Shown: positions 1 to 6,328, counted from the stretch's first letter. The stretch is DNA of 8,984 bases from an uncultured Eubacteriales bacterium (GCA_900546295.1 URCK01000070.1:1-8984); one strand, 5' to 3'. The notes: generated from the sequence alone by a model not told the origin. Numbers and translations: made by a program.

Positions 1-204
1 CTGCCGCTCGAGCAGGCGATCCGCCCCTGCACCTGCAACGCCGCCGCGGCGCTGACGCTGCCGCAAAAGGGCGCGCTCCGCGAGGGCGCGGATGCGGACA
101 TTCTGCTGCTGGACGAGAAGTTTAACATCCAGTCCGTCTTCGCGCGCGGCCGTGAGCTTCTTCGCATGGGCGAGCTCACCTTCCTTCCCAAATTCTCCCG
201 CTGA
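1..204 (+). CDS. iadA: Beta-aspartyl-peptidase (isoaspartyl dipeptidase), C-terminal fragment
   Basis: Only the last 67 residues are in the window; frame 1 is open from base 1 to the TGA at 202-204. The visible part reads like the end of an M38-family amidohydrolase: PLEQAIRPCTCNAA, then a KGAL..GADADILLLD segment, then QSVFARGRELL. In this family these are the helix after the metal site, the return to the small beta-sandwich domain, and its last strands. The order and spacing resemble IadA, the zinc dipeptidase that cleaves isoaspartyl dipeptides formed during protein ageing. The metal ligands and catalytic residues lie upstream of the window, so the exact substrate cannot be checked. A dihydroorotase-like or D-aminoacylase-like amidohydrolase is the main alternative. 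The gene converges on the M28 peptidase gene and ends about 45 bases before a strong terminator. Confidence 0.75.
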   Translation: MPLEQAIRPCTCNAAAALTLPQKGALREGADADILLLDEKFNIQSVFARGRELLRMGELTFLPKFSR

Positions 205-250
205 GCGCAGGCAAGCCCTGCATCGCTCCCCTTCCCTTCGAAATAAAACA

Positions 251-301
251 ACAGAGCCGCCCGGCCGGAGTGTCATGCTCCGCCGGGCGGCTCTGTCTTT
301 T
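251..301. terminator. Two-way intrinsic terminator between iadA and the M28 gene
   Basis: The arm at 251-265 (ACAGAGCCGCCCGGC) is perfectly complementary to 282-296. After one bulged base, a further 4 bp (267-270 with 278-281) close a 7-nt loop. A short T run follows on the plus strand (298-301). On the minus strand the stem is followed by TGTTTTATTT. It therefore can stop both the iadA transcript and the convergent M28 transcript. Confidence 0.9.
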
Positions 302-333
302 GCCTTGATATTCCTTGGGTTATGAGTCTTTCA

Positions 334-2433
334 TCAAGCGGCGATCTGCATCAGCTGAGCGGTCAGCGCCTCAAGAGCGCTTACTTCATGCTCGACCTGC
401 TCATTCAGCATCGTTCTCTGCGTTTCGATCGCCTGATCGAGTCGGGCAAGCTCGGCCGTGTAGTCCGCGCTGCTGTCGCCGTACTTTTCCTGAAGGGAAC
501 GGATCACGTCAAACAGGTCCTCATGCCCCTGCACGCGGCCGGCGCCCCACATCAGCCGGTCCGTACTCTGGTTGAGCACATAGTCCGTAAAGTATTCGAA
601 CGTTTCGCGGCTCCAATCGTAGGCGTACCAGTTGTTGTCCACCAGATAGAGGTACTCGTCCAGCGCCGCAGCGCTGTCTCCCTGTTTCAGTGCTTCCGCT
701 GCGCCTTCCAGCGCCAGCAGATTGTTCTGGCTGTGCTCATGCGGGAAGATAGAGGAATCCTCCCAGGTCAGGCACACGAAGGAATCCTCCGCAAACTTGA
801 ACGCTGCAAGGACATTCGCGTTCATCTCTCGGGCCTCGGCAAGCAGCTCATCCGCCTTGTCCGTATCGCCCGCATCCAGCGCCTGCTGATACGCGGCGTT
901 CGCTTCCGAAACCTTGGCCCATGCCGTGCCTGCCGCAGCCTCGGCCTCATCCAATGCAGCGTTCAGGGCATCCATCTGCTCTGCCGTCATGACCGTATCG
1001 TCCATGGACTCCCGCAGGGCGCTCAGGCGGGTGGAGAAGTCAAGCGGGGAAACAGCGCAATGGTCGTAGGCCATCATCAGCAGACCGTACATGTTATGAT
1101 GGAACAGGAACGCCTCGCGGCTGTAGGTATCCCGATCATCAAACTGGCTGTGGTAGTGCGTCTGGGCAAAGCCGCCGCGGAGCGCCGTCACGCTGGAAGG
1201 AACGCCTGCAATGGACAGGGAGAAATCATCCGACCACGTCTGCGTCGGCACGATGATCTCAATGCCATCGGGGAAGACGCCGTCCACCTGCGGGACAGTG
1301 CTCTTAAACCCATCCACAAAGGTCTTCAGCTCATAGGAGGTGCGGATCTGATCCGCAGTTCCCTCGTTCATTGCGGGCAGCTCAAAGTTGATGTCTGCGA
1401 TCACCTTCCCCACCCACTCGGGATGAACGCGGAAGATCTGGTTATAAGCACCGGTAGACCAGTCGTATCGCGTATTGCTGACGCCCCACTCCTCCGCCGC
1501 CATGGCGCAGAACACCAGCGTTTTCTCGGGCTGATAGCCGCTGTCGATCAGGCCCTTTGCAATGCCCATCATCAGCGCGATGGCGGCGTTATCGTCCTGA
1601 AAGCCCGCAAAGTAGGAGTCGTAATGCGCGCTCATCAACACCATGCTTTCCGTGTCTCTTCCGGGGATCGTGCCGATGACATTATAGGAAGTACCATCCA
1701 TCTCCACGCGGCTGTCCGCATCCAACGTCACGTTGGCTTCCCCGTTTTCGTCCATCGCAGCTCTGAGCAGCTTGGCATCCGTGCGGCTCATGGAAAATGC
1801 CGGCGCATCGGAGGGCCCGCAGATATCCTGGGCATTGAGCGCATCGTCGCTTACCTCGGCGTAGCCCCCGTCCTGCACGGCGATCACCGCCGCAGCACCT
1901 GCAAGGTGCGCTTCATAGGCGGGGTAGTTGATCCACCAGTCGGCCCGCTGGTTGATATCCACCAGCACCAGCTTTCCGGTCACATCCAGTCCGGCAAGGT
2001 CCGCTTCGGTGCCCTGTCCGCCGTCGATGACGGTAAAGGTCTCTGCACCGTCTGTGACGAAATTCGTCTGGTATCCGCCCAGCTCTGCAACATATTCTTC
2101 GCCGGCACCGTCTTCAAAGCAGAGCTGCGCTTTGGTAAAGGTCCATGTATCCAGCGTGAACGCATCCTTCGTGACATCTTGCAGTCCAATGCGCTCCATT
2201 TCCTCTTTGAGCATATCGCCGGTGGCGAGCTCCGCCTCCGACCCCGCCGTGCGGTAGCCGAGCTTTTCATTGCTGCGGATCTCCTCCAGCTTCAGCGCCA
2301 GATTGTAGGAGTAGTCCACATCCACCTTGCTGAGATATGCCTGTGTTGCATCCGTGTCAGGCTGTTTGGCACAGGCGGTTGCGCTCACCAGCAGAAATAC
2401 TGCCAGCAGCATACTTACGATTCTTCTTTTCAT
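334..2433 (-). CDS. M28-family zinc metallopeptidase, secreted lipoprotein with PA-like insert and long C-terminal helical region
   Basis: A 699-residue protein. I place the start at 2433 because AAAGGAGAG (2441-2449) precedes it by 7 nt and it opens directly into a lipoprotein signal: MKRR, a hydrophobic stretch to about residue 16, then SATAC with Cys21 as the likely lipidated residue. Residues ~130-240 look like a protease-associated (PA) insert. The M28 core follows, with H270 and D272 (AHYDS), D280 (QDDNAA), the catalytic/ligand pair E314-E315 (AAEEWG), E351 (INFELPA) and H428 (YHSQFDD). These match the co-catalytic two-zinc aminopeptidase pattern; the position usually Asp is Glu351. The protein probably sits on the outer face of the membrane and trims peptides; aminopeptidase activity is inferred, not specific to any substrate. 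Residues ~465-699 are Ala- and Glu-rich and helical, and I do not recognise them. A structured RNA and a terminator lie immediately upstream, so expression may depend on readthrough. Confidence 0.9.
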   Translation of the reverse strand: MKRRIVSMLLAVFLLVSATACAKQPDTDATQAYLSKVDVDYSYNLALKLEEIRSNEKLGYRTAGSEAELATGDMLKEEMERIGLQDVTKDAFTLDTWTFTKAQLCFEDGAGEEYVAELGGYQTNFVTDGAETFTVIDGGQGTEADLAGLDVTGKLVLVDINQRADWWINYPAYEAHLAGAAAVIAVQDGGYAEVSDDALNAQDICGPSDAPAFSMSRTDAKLLRAAMDENGEANVTLDADSRVEMDGTSYNVIGTIPGRDTESMVLMSAHYDSYFAGFQDDNAAIALMMGIAKGLIDSGYQPEKTLVFCAMAAEEWGVSNTRYDWSTGAYNQIFRVHPEWVGKVIADINFELPAMNEGTADQIRTSYELKTFVDGFKSTVPQVDGVFPDGIEIIVPTQTWSDDFSLSIAGVPSSVTALRGGFAQTHYHSQFDDRDTYSREAFLFHHNMYGLLMMAYDHCAVSPLDFSTRLSALRESMDDTVMTAEQMDALNAALDEAEAAAGTAWAKVSEANAAYQQALDAGDTDKADELLAEAREMNANVLAAFKFAEDSFVCLTWEDSSIFPHEHSQNNLLALEGAAEALKQGDSAAALDEYLYLVDNNWYAYDWSRETFEYFTDYVLNQSTDRLMWGAGRVQGHEDLFDVIRSLQEKYGDSSADYTAELARLDQAIETQRTMLNEQVEHEVSALEALTAQLMQIAA

Positions 2434-2474
2434 GTTTTTTCTCTCCTTTGCAGTCATAGACCGGCGGAAGACCA

Positions 2475-2509
2475 GAAAAAAGCCACAGACGCGTTTGCGC
2501 CCGTGGCTT
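2475..2509 (-). terminator. Intrinsic terminator 42 bases upstream of the M28 start codon
   Basis: Read on the minus strand, positions 2509-2480 form a 13-bp hairpin (AAGCCACGGGCGC with GCGTCTGTGGCTT, two G-U pairs) with an AAAC tetraloop, followed by a T run to 2475. The plus strand has no T run after the stem, so it works on the minus strand only. It ends the RNA candidate at 2475-2812. It leaves only 42 bases before the M28 start, too little for a separate promoter with a normal leader. Confidence 0.9.
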
Positions 2510-2812
2510 GAAACATCCAAATAGAGAGAATTGCCCTTTTCCGCATATGCCGGGAACTCCGTGCGTGCAGTCCGTTTTATCACTCTTATCGATTCGTTTC
2601 CAAGTTGTGTGCGCCAAACATAATAAGCAACTTAAAACTTGAGCTCTTCCGCTCAATCAATAAGGCAACAAAGTTGCCAACCCGCACCCGCGGTGCGGTC
2701 CCCGGCTCTTCGACGGGTTTTCGGCATTTGACCCGGCCGTCCGTGTAGCCTCGATCCCTTTGTCGGAGGGATGGTCAAGACGTGCATGTGCACAAGCGTT
2801 CCAAAAAAGAAC
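2475..2812 (-). ncRNA. Candidate structured RNA (about 340 nt), class not recognised; possible attenuator leader of the M28 gene
   Basis: A near-consensus promoter (2819-2847) and a perfect terminator (2475-2509) bracket a region without a credible ORF. On the minus strand it folds locally into a series of clean stem-loops: ATCCCT/AGGGAT at 2754-2772; a G+C-rich arm around 2712-2741; CCGCACC/GGTGCGG with a 3-nt loop at 2682-2698; GGCAAC/GTTGCC with a 3-nt loop at 2664-2678; TTGAGC/GCTCAA at 2639-2656; and AAGTTG/CAACTT at 2602-2633. I looked for hallmarks of RNase P RNA (GAGGAAAGTCC), tmRNA (3' CCA end with a T-arm), SRP RNA, T-box (GGTGGNACCGCG) and the common riboswitches and did not find them. 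It could be a free small RNA, or a leader whose terminator controls the M28 gene. The transcription start is inferred from the promoter only. Confidence 0.55.
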
Positions 2813-2818
2813 AGTGAG

Positions 2819-2847
2819 ACTTTAACACATGGAAAAAAAGATGTCAA
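2819..2847 (-). promoter_or_regulatory. Sigma-A type promoter for the RNA candidate / M28 leader
   Basis: On the minus strand TTGACA (2847-2842) is followed by a 17-bp spacer and TAAAGT (2824-2819). The -35 is a perfect match and the -10 a 4/6 match. Flanking T- and A-rich tracts are typical of strong Firmicute promoters. The predicted start is near 2812. Confidence 0.75.
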
Positions 2848-2893
2848 GATTTTTTTACGCCACCAGCGTGTTTGTCTCTCGTCACGTTGAAGC

Positions 2894-2933
2894 GAAAAAG
2901 CAAGCCAAGGACGCTTCCTTGACTTGCTTTTTT
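2894..2933 (-). terminator. Intrinsic terminator after the ECF S-component gene
   Basis: AAAAAGCAAG (2895-2904) pairs with CTTGCTTTTT (2923-2932). After a C/A mismatch, CAAGGA (2906-2911) pairs with TCCTTG (2916-2921) around a CGCT loop. On the minus strand the hairpin ends in a T run. It starts 26 bases past the S-component stop codon and separates that gene from the RNA promoter below it. The A/T tails are symmetrical, so it could also act on plus-strand RNA, although no plus gene is seen here. Confidence 0.88.
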
Positions 2934-2958
2934 ATGGTTGAACGATGGGTCTGCGGCG

Positions 2959-3522
2959 TTACGGCAGCTGGATATCTGCCTGGTGCAGGGCCTTGCGCAG
3001 CGCGAGGCACAGGGGCGGCGCAAGAACGATGGCGACCGTGCCGTTAAAAACGGAGGCAGGGATCTTCAGAACCAGCGCCCCGGCCGCGGTAGAGGCGGCA
3101 AGGCCGCCGATGAGCAGACCGTCGTAGGCAAAGGACTTGAAAAAGTAAAGGATGTAATAGGCAAGGCAGCCCAGCGCGGCGGCAGCCGTGCAGCGGCCGT
3201 ACCCCGGCGTTGCGCGATCCTTCATGGCAAAGCCTGCCGCCATGCCCATGATGCCCTTGGTGATGAAGGTGATCCAGCACTCCGCCGCATAAGCGGGGTT
3301 GGTCAGATCATAGAGCGCAGAGCCGAGTCCGGATGCAACGCCGCCAATGGGCCCGAGCAACAGGCCGGAAAGGCAGCACATGATATTGGCCAGCGTAAAA
3401 GAGGTCCGCCCGCCGATGGCGATGGGCATGGTGATGCGAAGATAGTTGCTGACAAAGACCAGAGCGCACATCATGCCGAGCGCCGTCAGCTTATTGACAT
3501 TTTTTTGTTTGATGGGAAACAC
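2959..3522 (-). CDS. ECF transporter S component (substrate-binding membrane subunit), substrate unknown
   Basis: A 187-residue, very hydrophobic protein with about five to six membrane segments (roughly 12-30, 42-58, 60-72, 84-100, 111-127, 136-176). The signature LSGLLLGPIGGVASGLGSAL, followed by YDL (residues 51-73), and then TFITKGIMG (85-93) is typical of energy-coupling factor S components of the riboflavin/HMP-like group (PF07155 or the related PF12822). S components bind a vitamin or precursor and dock on a shared EcfA-EcfA'-EcfT module, which is not in this window. The start is a GTG at 3522, with TAGGAGAAGG placing AGGAG 6 nt upstream; no in-frame ATG lies nearby with such a site. 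It is transcribed alone from its own promoter. Riboflavin, hydroxymethylpyrimidine, folate or another vitamin cannot be told apart from this sequence. Confidence 0.85.
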   Translation of the reverse strand: MFPIKQKNVNKLTALGMMCALVFVSNYLRITMPIAIGGRTSFTLANIMCCLSGLLLGPIGGVASGLGSALYDLTNPAYAAECWITFITKGIMGMAAGFAMKDRATPGYGRCTAAAALGCLAYYILYFFKSFAYDGLLIGGLAASTAAGALVLKIPASVFNGTVAIVLAPPLCLALRKALHQADIQLP

Positions 3523-3544
3523 TTCCTTCTCCTAAGATGCACCC

Positions 3545-3573
3545 ATCATAGCAGCGAACTGGTCTTGTTGCAA
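3545..3573 (-). promoter_or_regulatory. Promoter of the ECF S-component gene
   Basis: On the minus strand TTGCAA (3573-3568), a 17-bp spacer and TATGAT (3550-3545) form a good sigma-A promoter. The expected start is near 3538, giving a very short leader that runs almost directly into the ribosome site at 3525-3534. There is therefore no room for a riboswitch between this promoter and the gene, so any control is more likely at the DNA level. Confidence 0.7.
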
Positions 3574-3582
3574 ATACCAGTT
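3557..3582. promoter_or_regulatory. Inverted repeat over the -35 box, candidate repressor operator
   Basis: AACTGGT (3557-3563) and ACCAGTT (3576-3582) are perfect 7-bp inverted arms 12 bp apart, straddling the TTGCAA -35 element. The geometry fits a dimeric repressor site. One flank (on the minus strand, TTGTAAAC at 3587-3580) resembles a BirA half-site, but the other flank and the spacing do not fit that operator well. The regulator is therefore left open. Confidence 0.45.
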
Positions 3583-3704
3583 TACAATAATTTAATATGG
3601 TCAGTTTTGACCTGAAAAGGACGCGGGGCGTTTGATGTTATCTGCATACCGGGAGCGCGCTTTTTCATCGTTCCGCCCTTGTTATGCGAGCGGAAATAAT
3701 CCTT
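3583..3704. other. Non-coding gap between the S-component promoter and yigZ
   Basis: It contains a small inverted repeat GGTCA-GTTT-TGACC (3599-3612) and another, TTCCGC/GCGGAA, at 3671-3695 downstream of the yigZ stop. Neither is followed by a T run on the minus strand, so no convincing terminator for the hflX operon is seen. Readthrough into the S-component gene is possible. Confidence 0.4.
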
Positions 3705-4331
3705 TCACTCCCTAGTGCCGGGCAGAAAGCGCTGCTCGACTTCTTCCGCGCTCATCTGTCCGCCGGAAAGCTCCGTGAGCGCGGCGGAAAATGCCTCCGT
3801 CTTCCCCACGGGCATCAAAAAGCTCAGCGTCACCGCCGCGCCGTAGTCGTTCGACTCGATGCGCCCCTCGTGCCCTTCAATGAGCAGCTTCACGCGCTCG
3901 AACATCGGGTACGGGCACTCGAGCAGCAGCACGGAAAAGGGCTGCATCCGCGCCTTGCCCGCCTTGTCGAGCGCGTCCTTGGCAGCTTTTGCGTAGGCGC
4001 GTGTCAGCCCGCCCGCGCCGAGCAGGATACCGCCGAAGTAGCGCGTCACGATGCACACGACGTTCTCCACGCCCTCGCGCTGGAAGACGTTCAGCATCGG
4101 CTGGCCTGCCGTGCCCTGCGGCTCGCCGTCGTCGCCGTAGCGGACGGTGCCGTCGTGCAGGACGAAGCACCAGCAGTTGTGGCGCGCGTCGTAGTATTTC
4201 TTCTTCATCTCGTCGATGCGCGCGCGGGCCTCTGCCTCCGTCTCCACCAGAAAAACGTGGCTGATGAAGCGCGAGCGCTTTTCTTCAAACTCGCTCTCCG
4301 CGCTCTCGTATGGGACAAGGTACTCTGTCAT
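3705..4331 (-). CDS. yigZ: YigZ/IMPACT family protein (UPF0029)
   Basis: A 208-residue protein, the usual length for bacterial YigZ. The N-terminal IMPACT domain (about 15-125) carries the two hallmark blocks: DDGEPQGTAGQPML (67-80) and RYFGGILLGAGGLTRAY (97-113). The remainder (about 137-205) matches the small ferredoxin-like DUF1949 domain. Eukaryotic IMPACT modulates GCN2 and translation control; the bacterial role is not firmly known, though a link to translation or nucleic-acid binding is usual. I chose the ATG at 4331 because the protein then opens with MTEYLVPYES, as in homologs; AAAGGA lies about 11 nt upstream, rather far. It starts 16 bases after the GNAT stop and is the last gene of the hflX operon. 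In-frame sequence continues upstream of 4331, but it overlaps the GNAT gene and lacks family character. Confidence 0.92.
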   Translation of the reverse strand: MTEYLVPYESAESEFEEKRSRFISHVFLVETEAEARARIDEMKKKYYDARHNCWCFVLHDGTVRYGDDGEPQGTAGQPMLNVFQREGVENVVCIVTRYFGGILLGAGGLTRAYAKAAKDALDKAGKARMQPFSVLLLECPYPMFERVKLLIEGHEGRIESNDYGAAVTLSFLMPVGKTEAFSAALTELSGGQMSAEEVEQRFLPGTRE

Positions 4332-4347
4332 GGTTTCAATGTTCCTT

Positions 4348-4881
4348 TCAGCGGGTTTTCTCCCACTTTTCCTTCGTGAGGGCGTAAAAAAGCGTCGGCC
4401 GCAGCGCATCGTCCACAAGCGCCGGCCTTTCGCAGGTCAGCTCATAAGAAAAGCCGCACTTTTCGATCACACGCTTTGACTTCTCGTTGCCGGCATAGTG
4501 CGAACACCAGACCCGCTGTGCGCCTTTATCCTCAAAGCAGTACCTCAGCAGCTCTTGCACGGCTTCGGGGATAAGCCCCTGACCCCAGAACGGGCGGCCG
4601 ATCCAGTAGCCGATTTCCGGCTCATTCCCGATTTCCGGCGCTTCCGTCGGAAACACGCCGATGGAGCCGACAGGCTCGTCTGGCCGTTCCTTCAAAATGA
4701 CTGCAAACGTGTCCGGCTCCGAGAGGACGGTTCGGATGATCTCGCGGGAGTTCTCCACGCTCGTATGCGCCGGCCAGCCTGCGGCGGGGCCGACAAACGG
4801 ATCCCTCGCGTATCGATAGCAGCTCTCCGCGTCGCTCTCGCACCACGGACGCAGGAGAAGGCGCGTCGTTTCAAACGTCAT
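4348..4881 (-). CDS. GNAT family N-acetyltransferase (RimJ/RimL-like)
   Basis: A 177-residue protein with the Acetyltransf_3 pattern: TTRLLLRPW at the N-terminus, EIGYWIGRPFWGQGLIPEA (89-107) holding the acetyl-CoA pyrophosphate loop, and NEKSKRVIEKCGF (132-144), the C-terminal motif seen in RimJ/RimL-type enzymes. These transfer acetyl from acetyl-CoA to alpha-amino groups of proteins or to small amines; the substrate here is unknown. Its ATG overlaps the hflX stop (ATGA at 4878-4881), with GGAGGA (4891-4896) inside the hflX end, 9 nt before the start. Translation is therefore likely coupled to hflX. Placement between a ribosome-linked GTPase and yigZ makes a ribosomal or translational target an attractive guess, but only a guess. 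Confidence 0.9.
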   Translation of the reverse strand: MTFETTRLLLRPWCESDAESCYRYARDPFVGPAAGWPAHTSVENSREIIRTVLSEPDTFAVILKERPDEPVGSIGVFPTEAPEIGNEPEIGYWIGRPFWGQGLIPEAVQELLRYCFEDKGAQRVWCSHYAGNEKSKRVIEKCGFSYELTCERPALVDDALRPTLFYALTKEKWEKTR

Positions 4882-6185
4882 TCCTCCCAGTCCTCCTTCG
4901 GCTCGCGGTAGCCCTCGATGTAGTCCTTCACCTGCCCGATGACGCGCGGCACGCAGGTGGCCACGATGTCGATGGTCTCGCCATATTCGACGGATTCGAC
5001 CTTCGCCTCGCGATAGAGCATATCGAGAAGGCCGCCCTTGTCATAGGGCAGGTAGATCATCACGCGGCGCGTCCCCTTGTCGAGGAGCTTGTCGATGCGC
5101 GCGAGCAGCTCGTCCACACCCTCGCCGGTCTTCGCGCTGATGTTGACGCTGTCCTCCCCGTGCGGGCGGATATCGCCAAAGTAGAGGTCGGACTTGTTGT
5201 AAACGCGCAGGCAGGGAATTTGCTGCGCGCCCAGCTCTTCGATCAGCTCATCCACGATCTGCGCCTGCTCGAGCCAGTGCGGGTCGGAAATGTCGATGAC
5301 GTGCAGCAGAAGGTCGGCGTATTCAAGCTCCTCGAGCGTCGCCTTGAAGGCCTCGACCAGCTGGTGCGGGAGCTTTCGGATAAAGCCGACCGTGTCGGAG
5401 ATGACGACGTCCAGCGTGTCGGACACCGTGAGAAGGCGCGTCGTCGTGTCCAGCGTGTCGAACAGGCGGTCGTTCGCGGGAATACCCGCGCCGGTCAGCG
5501 CGTTCAGGAGCGTTGACTTGCCCGCGTTCGTGTAGCCGACGATGGCGACGACAGGGATCTCATTCTTGCTGCGGCGGTCGCGCTGCGTCGCGCGCACGCG
5601 GCGCACCTCTTCAAGGTCGGACTTGAGCTTGTCGATCTTGCGGTGGATGTGGCGGCGGTCGGTCTCAAGCTGCGTTTCGCCCGGGCCCTTCGAGCCGATG
5701 GGACCCTTGCCCGACGTGCCCGCCTGACGCTCCAGGTGCGTCCACATACCGATGAGGCGCGGCAGCAGGTATTGATACTGCGCGAGCTCCACCTGAAGGC
5801 GGCCCTCCTTCGTCTTCGCCCGCTGGGCGAAGATATCGAGGATGAGTCCGCTGCGGTCGAGCACCTGCACGCCGAATTCCTCGCACAAAACGCGCATCTG
5901 CGAGGGCGAGAGGTCATTGTCGAAGATGACCATCGTCGCCTCCTGCGATTTCACCAACTCGCGGATCTCGGTGACCTTGCCCTCGCCGATGAAGGTGTGC
6001 GGATTGGGCGAGGGCAGCGTTTGCAGCACGACGCCGACGCTCACGCCGCCCGCCGTTTCAACGAGCGCGCCCAGCTCTTCCAAGCTCTCCTCGTCCGCGT
6101 TTTCCTTTTTATCGAGCCGCGGCGAGGAAAGGCCGACCAGGATCGCCCGGTCGCGCGGCGCGCTGTTCTCTTTCAATGCTTCCAT
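4878..6185 (-). CDS. hflX: GTPase HflX
   Basis: A 435-residue GTPase with the HflX layout. The N-terminal HflX domain (about 15-205) includes PHTFIGEGKVTEI (62-74), QYQYLLPRL (137-144) and the glycine-rich GSKGPGETQLETDRR (164-178), then a coiled-coil linker. The G domain follows with G1 GYTNAGKST (217-225), the G2 segment FDTLDTTTR (242-250), G3 DTVGF (264-268), G4 NKSD (330-333) and G5 SAKTG (350-354). HflX binds the 50S subunit and splits stalled or idle 70S ribosomes, notably after heat or antibiotic stress. The ATG at 6185 follows AAGGAG (6191-6196) by 5 nt. It is the first gene of the operon with the GNAT and yigZ, driven by a promoter in the divergent region to the membrane regulator gene. 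Confidence 0.97.
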   Translation of the reverse strand: MEALKENSAPRDRAILVGLSSPRLDKKENADEESLEELGALVETAGGVSVGVVLQTLPSPNPHTFIGEGKVTEIRELVKSQEATMVIFDNDLSPSQMRVLCEEFGVQVLDRSGLILDIFAQRAKTKEGRLQVELAQYQYLLPRLIGMWTHLERQAGTSGKGPIGSKGPGETQLETDRRHIHRKIDKLKSDLEEVRRVRATQRDRRSKNEIPVVAIVGYTNAGKSTLLNALTGAGIPANDRLFDTLDTTTRLLTVSDTLDVVISDTVGFIRKLPHQLVEAFKATLEELEYADLLLHVIDISDPHWLEQAQIVDELIEELGAQQIPCLRVYNKSDLYFGDIRPHGEDSVNISAKTGEGVDELLARIDKLLDKGTRRVMIYLPYDKGGLLDMLYREAKVESVEYGETIDIVATCVPRVIGQVKDYIEGYREPKEDWEE

Positions 6186-6229
6186 AGATTCTCCTTATCG
6201 CGCCCTGCGGCGCTTTGCAAATCATTTTT

Positions 6230-6258
6230 ATTATAGAGTATTCTCCGCCAAAAGAAAA
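6230..6258 (-). promoter_or_regulatory. Promoter of the hflX operon
   Basis: On the minus strand a perfect TATAAT lies at 6235-6230. With a 17-bp spacer the -35 is TTTTCT (6258-6253), a weak match. The predicted leader is about 38 nt and includes the hflX ribosome site. The perfect -10 carries the call; the -35 is the uncertain part. Confidence 0.6.
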
Positions 6259-6275
6259 GGGGGTAACGCTTTTCA

Positions 6276-6305
6276 TTGACATTTCCGCCCCTTTCATGCG
6301 AAAAT
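6276..6305 (+). promoter_or_regulatory. Candidate promoter of the membrane-anchored XRE regulator
   Basis: TTGACA (6276-6281) is followed by an 18-bp spacer and GAAAAT (6300-6305), a 4/6 match. It would give a leader of about 130 nt. An alternative is the extended -10 TGCTATGCT at 6372-6380, which has a poor -35 but would give a leader of about 58 nt. A second TTGACA at 6326-6331 has no matching -10. Which one is used cannot be settled by eye. Confidence 0.4.
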
Positions 6306-6315
6306 AGGGCGGACG

Positions 6316-6328
6316 CAACCTCAGGTTG
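6316..6328. promoter_or_regulatory. Near-perfect palindrome, candidate operator for autoregulation
   Basis: CAACCTCAGGTTG is a 13-bp palindrome with 6-bp arms around one central base, in the 260-bp divergent region between hflX and the XRE regulator. It lies about 10 bp downstream of one candidate regulator promoter and about 45 bp upstream of the other. Short dyads of this kind are typical of XRE-family operators, so binding by the neighbouring HTH protein is a reasonable inference. Confidence 0.4.

Noticed and set aside
322..2511. A 729-codon open frame on the plus strand across the M28 gene
   Set aside because: It is the antisense shadow of a gene with clear M28 motifs, signal peptide and ribosome site. 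Its translation is Arg/His/Val-rich with no recognisable domain and lacks its own ribosome site.
2434..2583. N-terminal extension of the M28 frame up to 2583
   Set aside because: It would put 50 residues before a good lipoprotein signal peptide and run through the intrinsic terminator; the strong ribosome site lies at 2441-2449.
2660..2760. Resemblance of the RNA region to a ydaO-type (c-di-AMP) riboswitch, from pieces such as CCGAAAACCCGTC and CCGGGGACC
   Set aside because: The pieces are in the wrong order and too close together, and the conserved core junctions are absent.
2653..2847. Small minus-strand frame of 64 codons over the RNA candidate
   Set aside because: It would begin within the -35 element, has no ribosome site, and its composition is not protein-like. 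The paired arms explain the sequence better.
3557..3587. BirA (biotin repressor) operator upstream of the S component
   Set aside because: One half (TTGTAAAC) fits, but the other half reads GTTCGCTG and the spacing is off; the S component is also not clearly BioY.
2938..3615. Plus-strand frame of 225 codons opposite the S-component gene
   Set aside because: Antisense to a protein with clear membrane segments and the ECF S signature; no ribosome site.
3671..3695. Hairpin TTCCGC/GCGGAA downstream of yigZ as operon terminator
   Set aside because: Only 6 bp with a 13-nt loop and no T run after it on the minus strand.
3684..4379. Plus-strand frame of 231 codons opposite yigZ
   Set aside because: Shadow of yigZ in GC-rich sequence; its product is Arg/His/Ala/Leu-rich without a domain.
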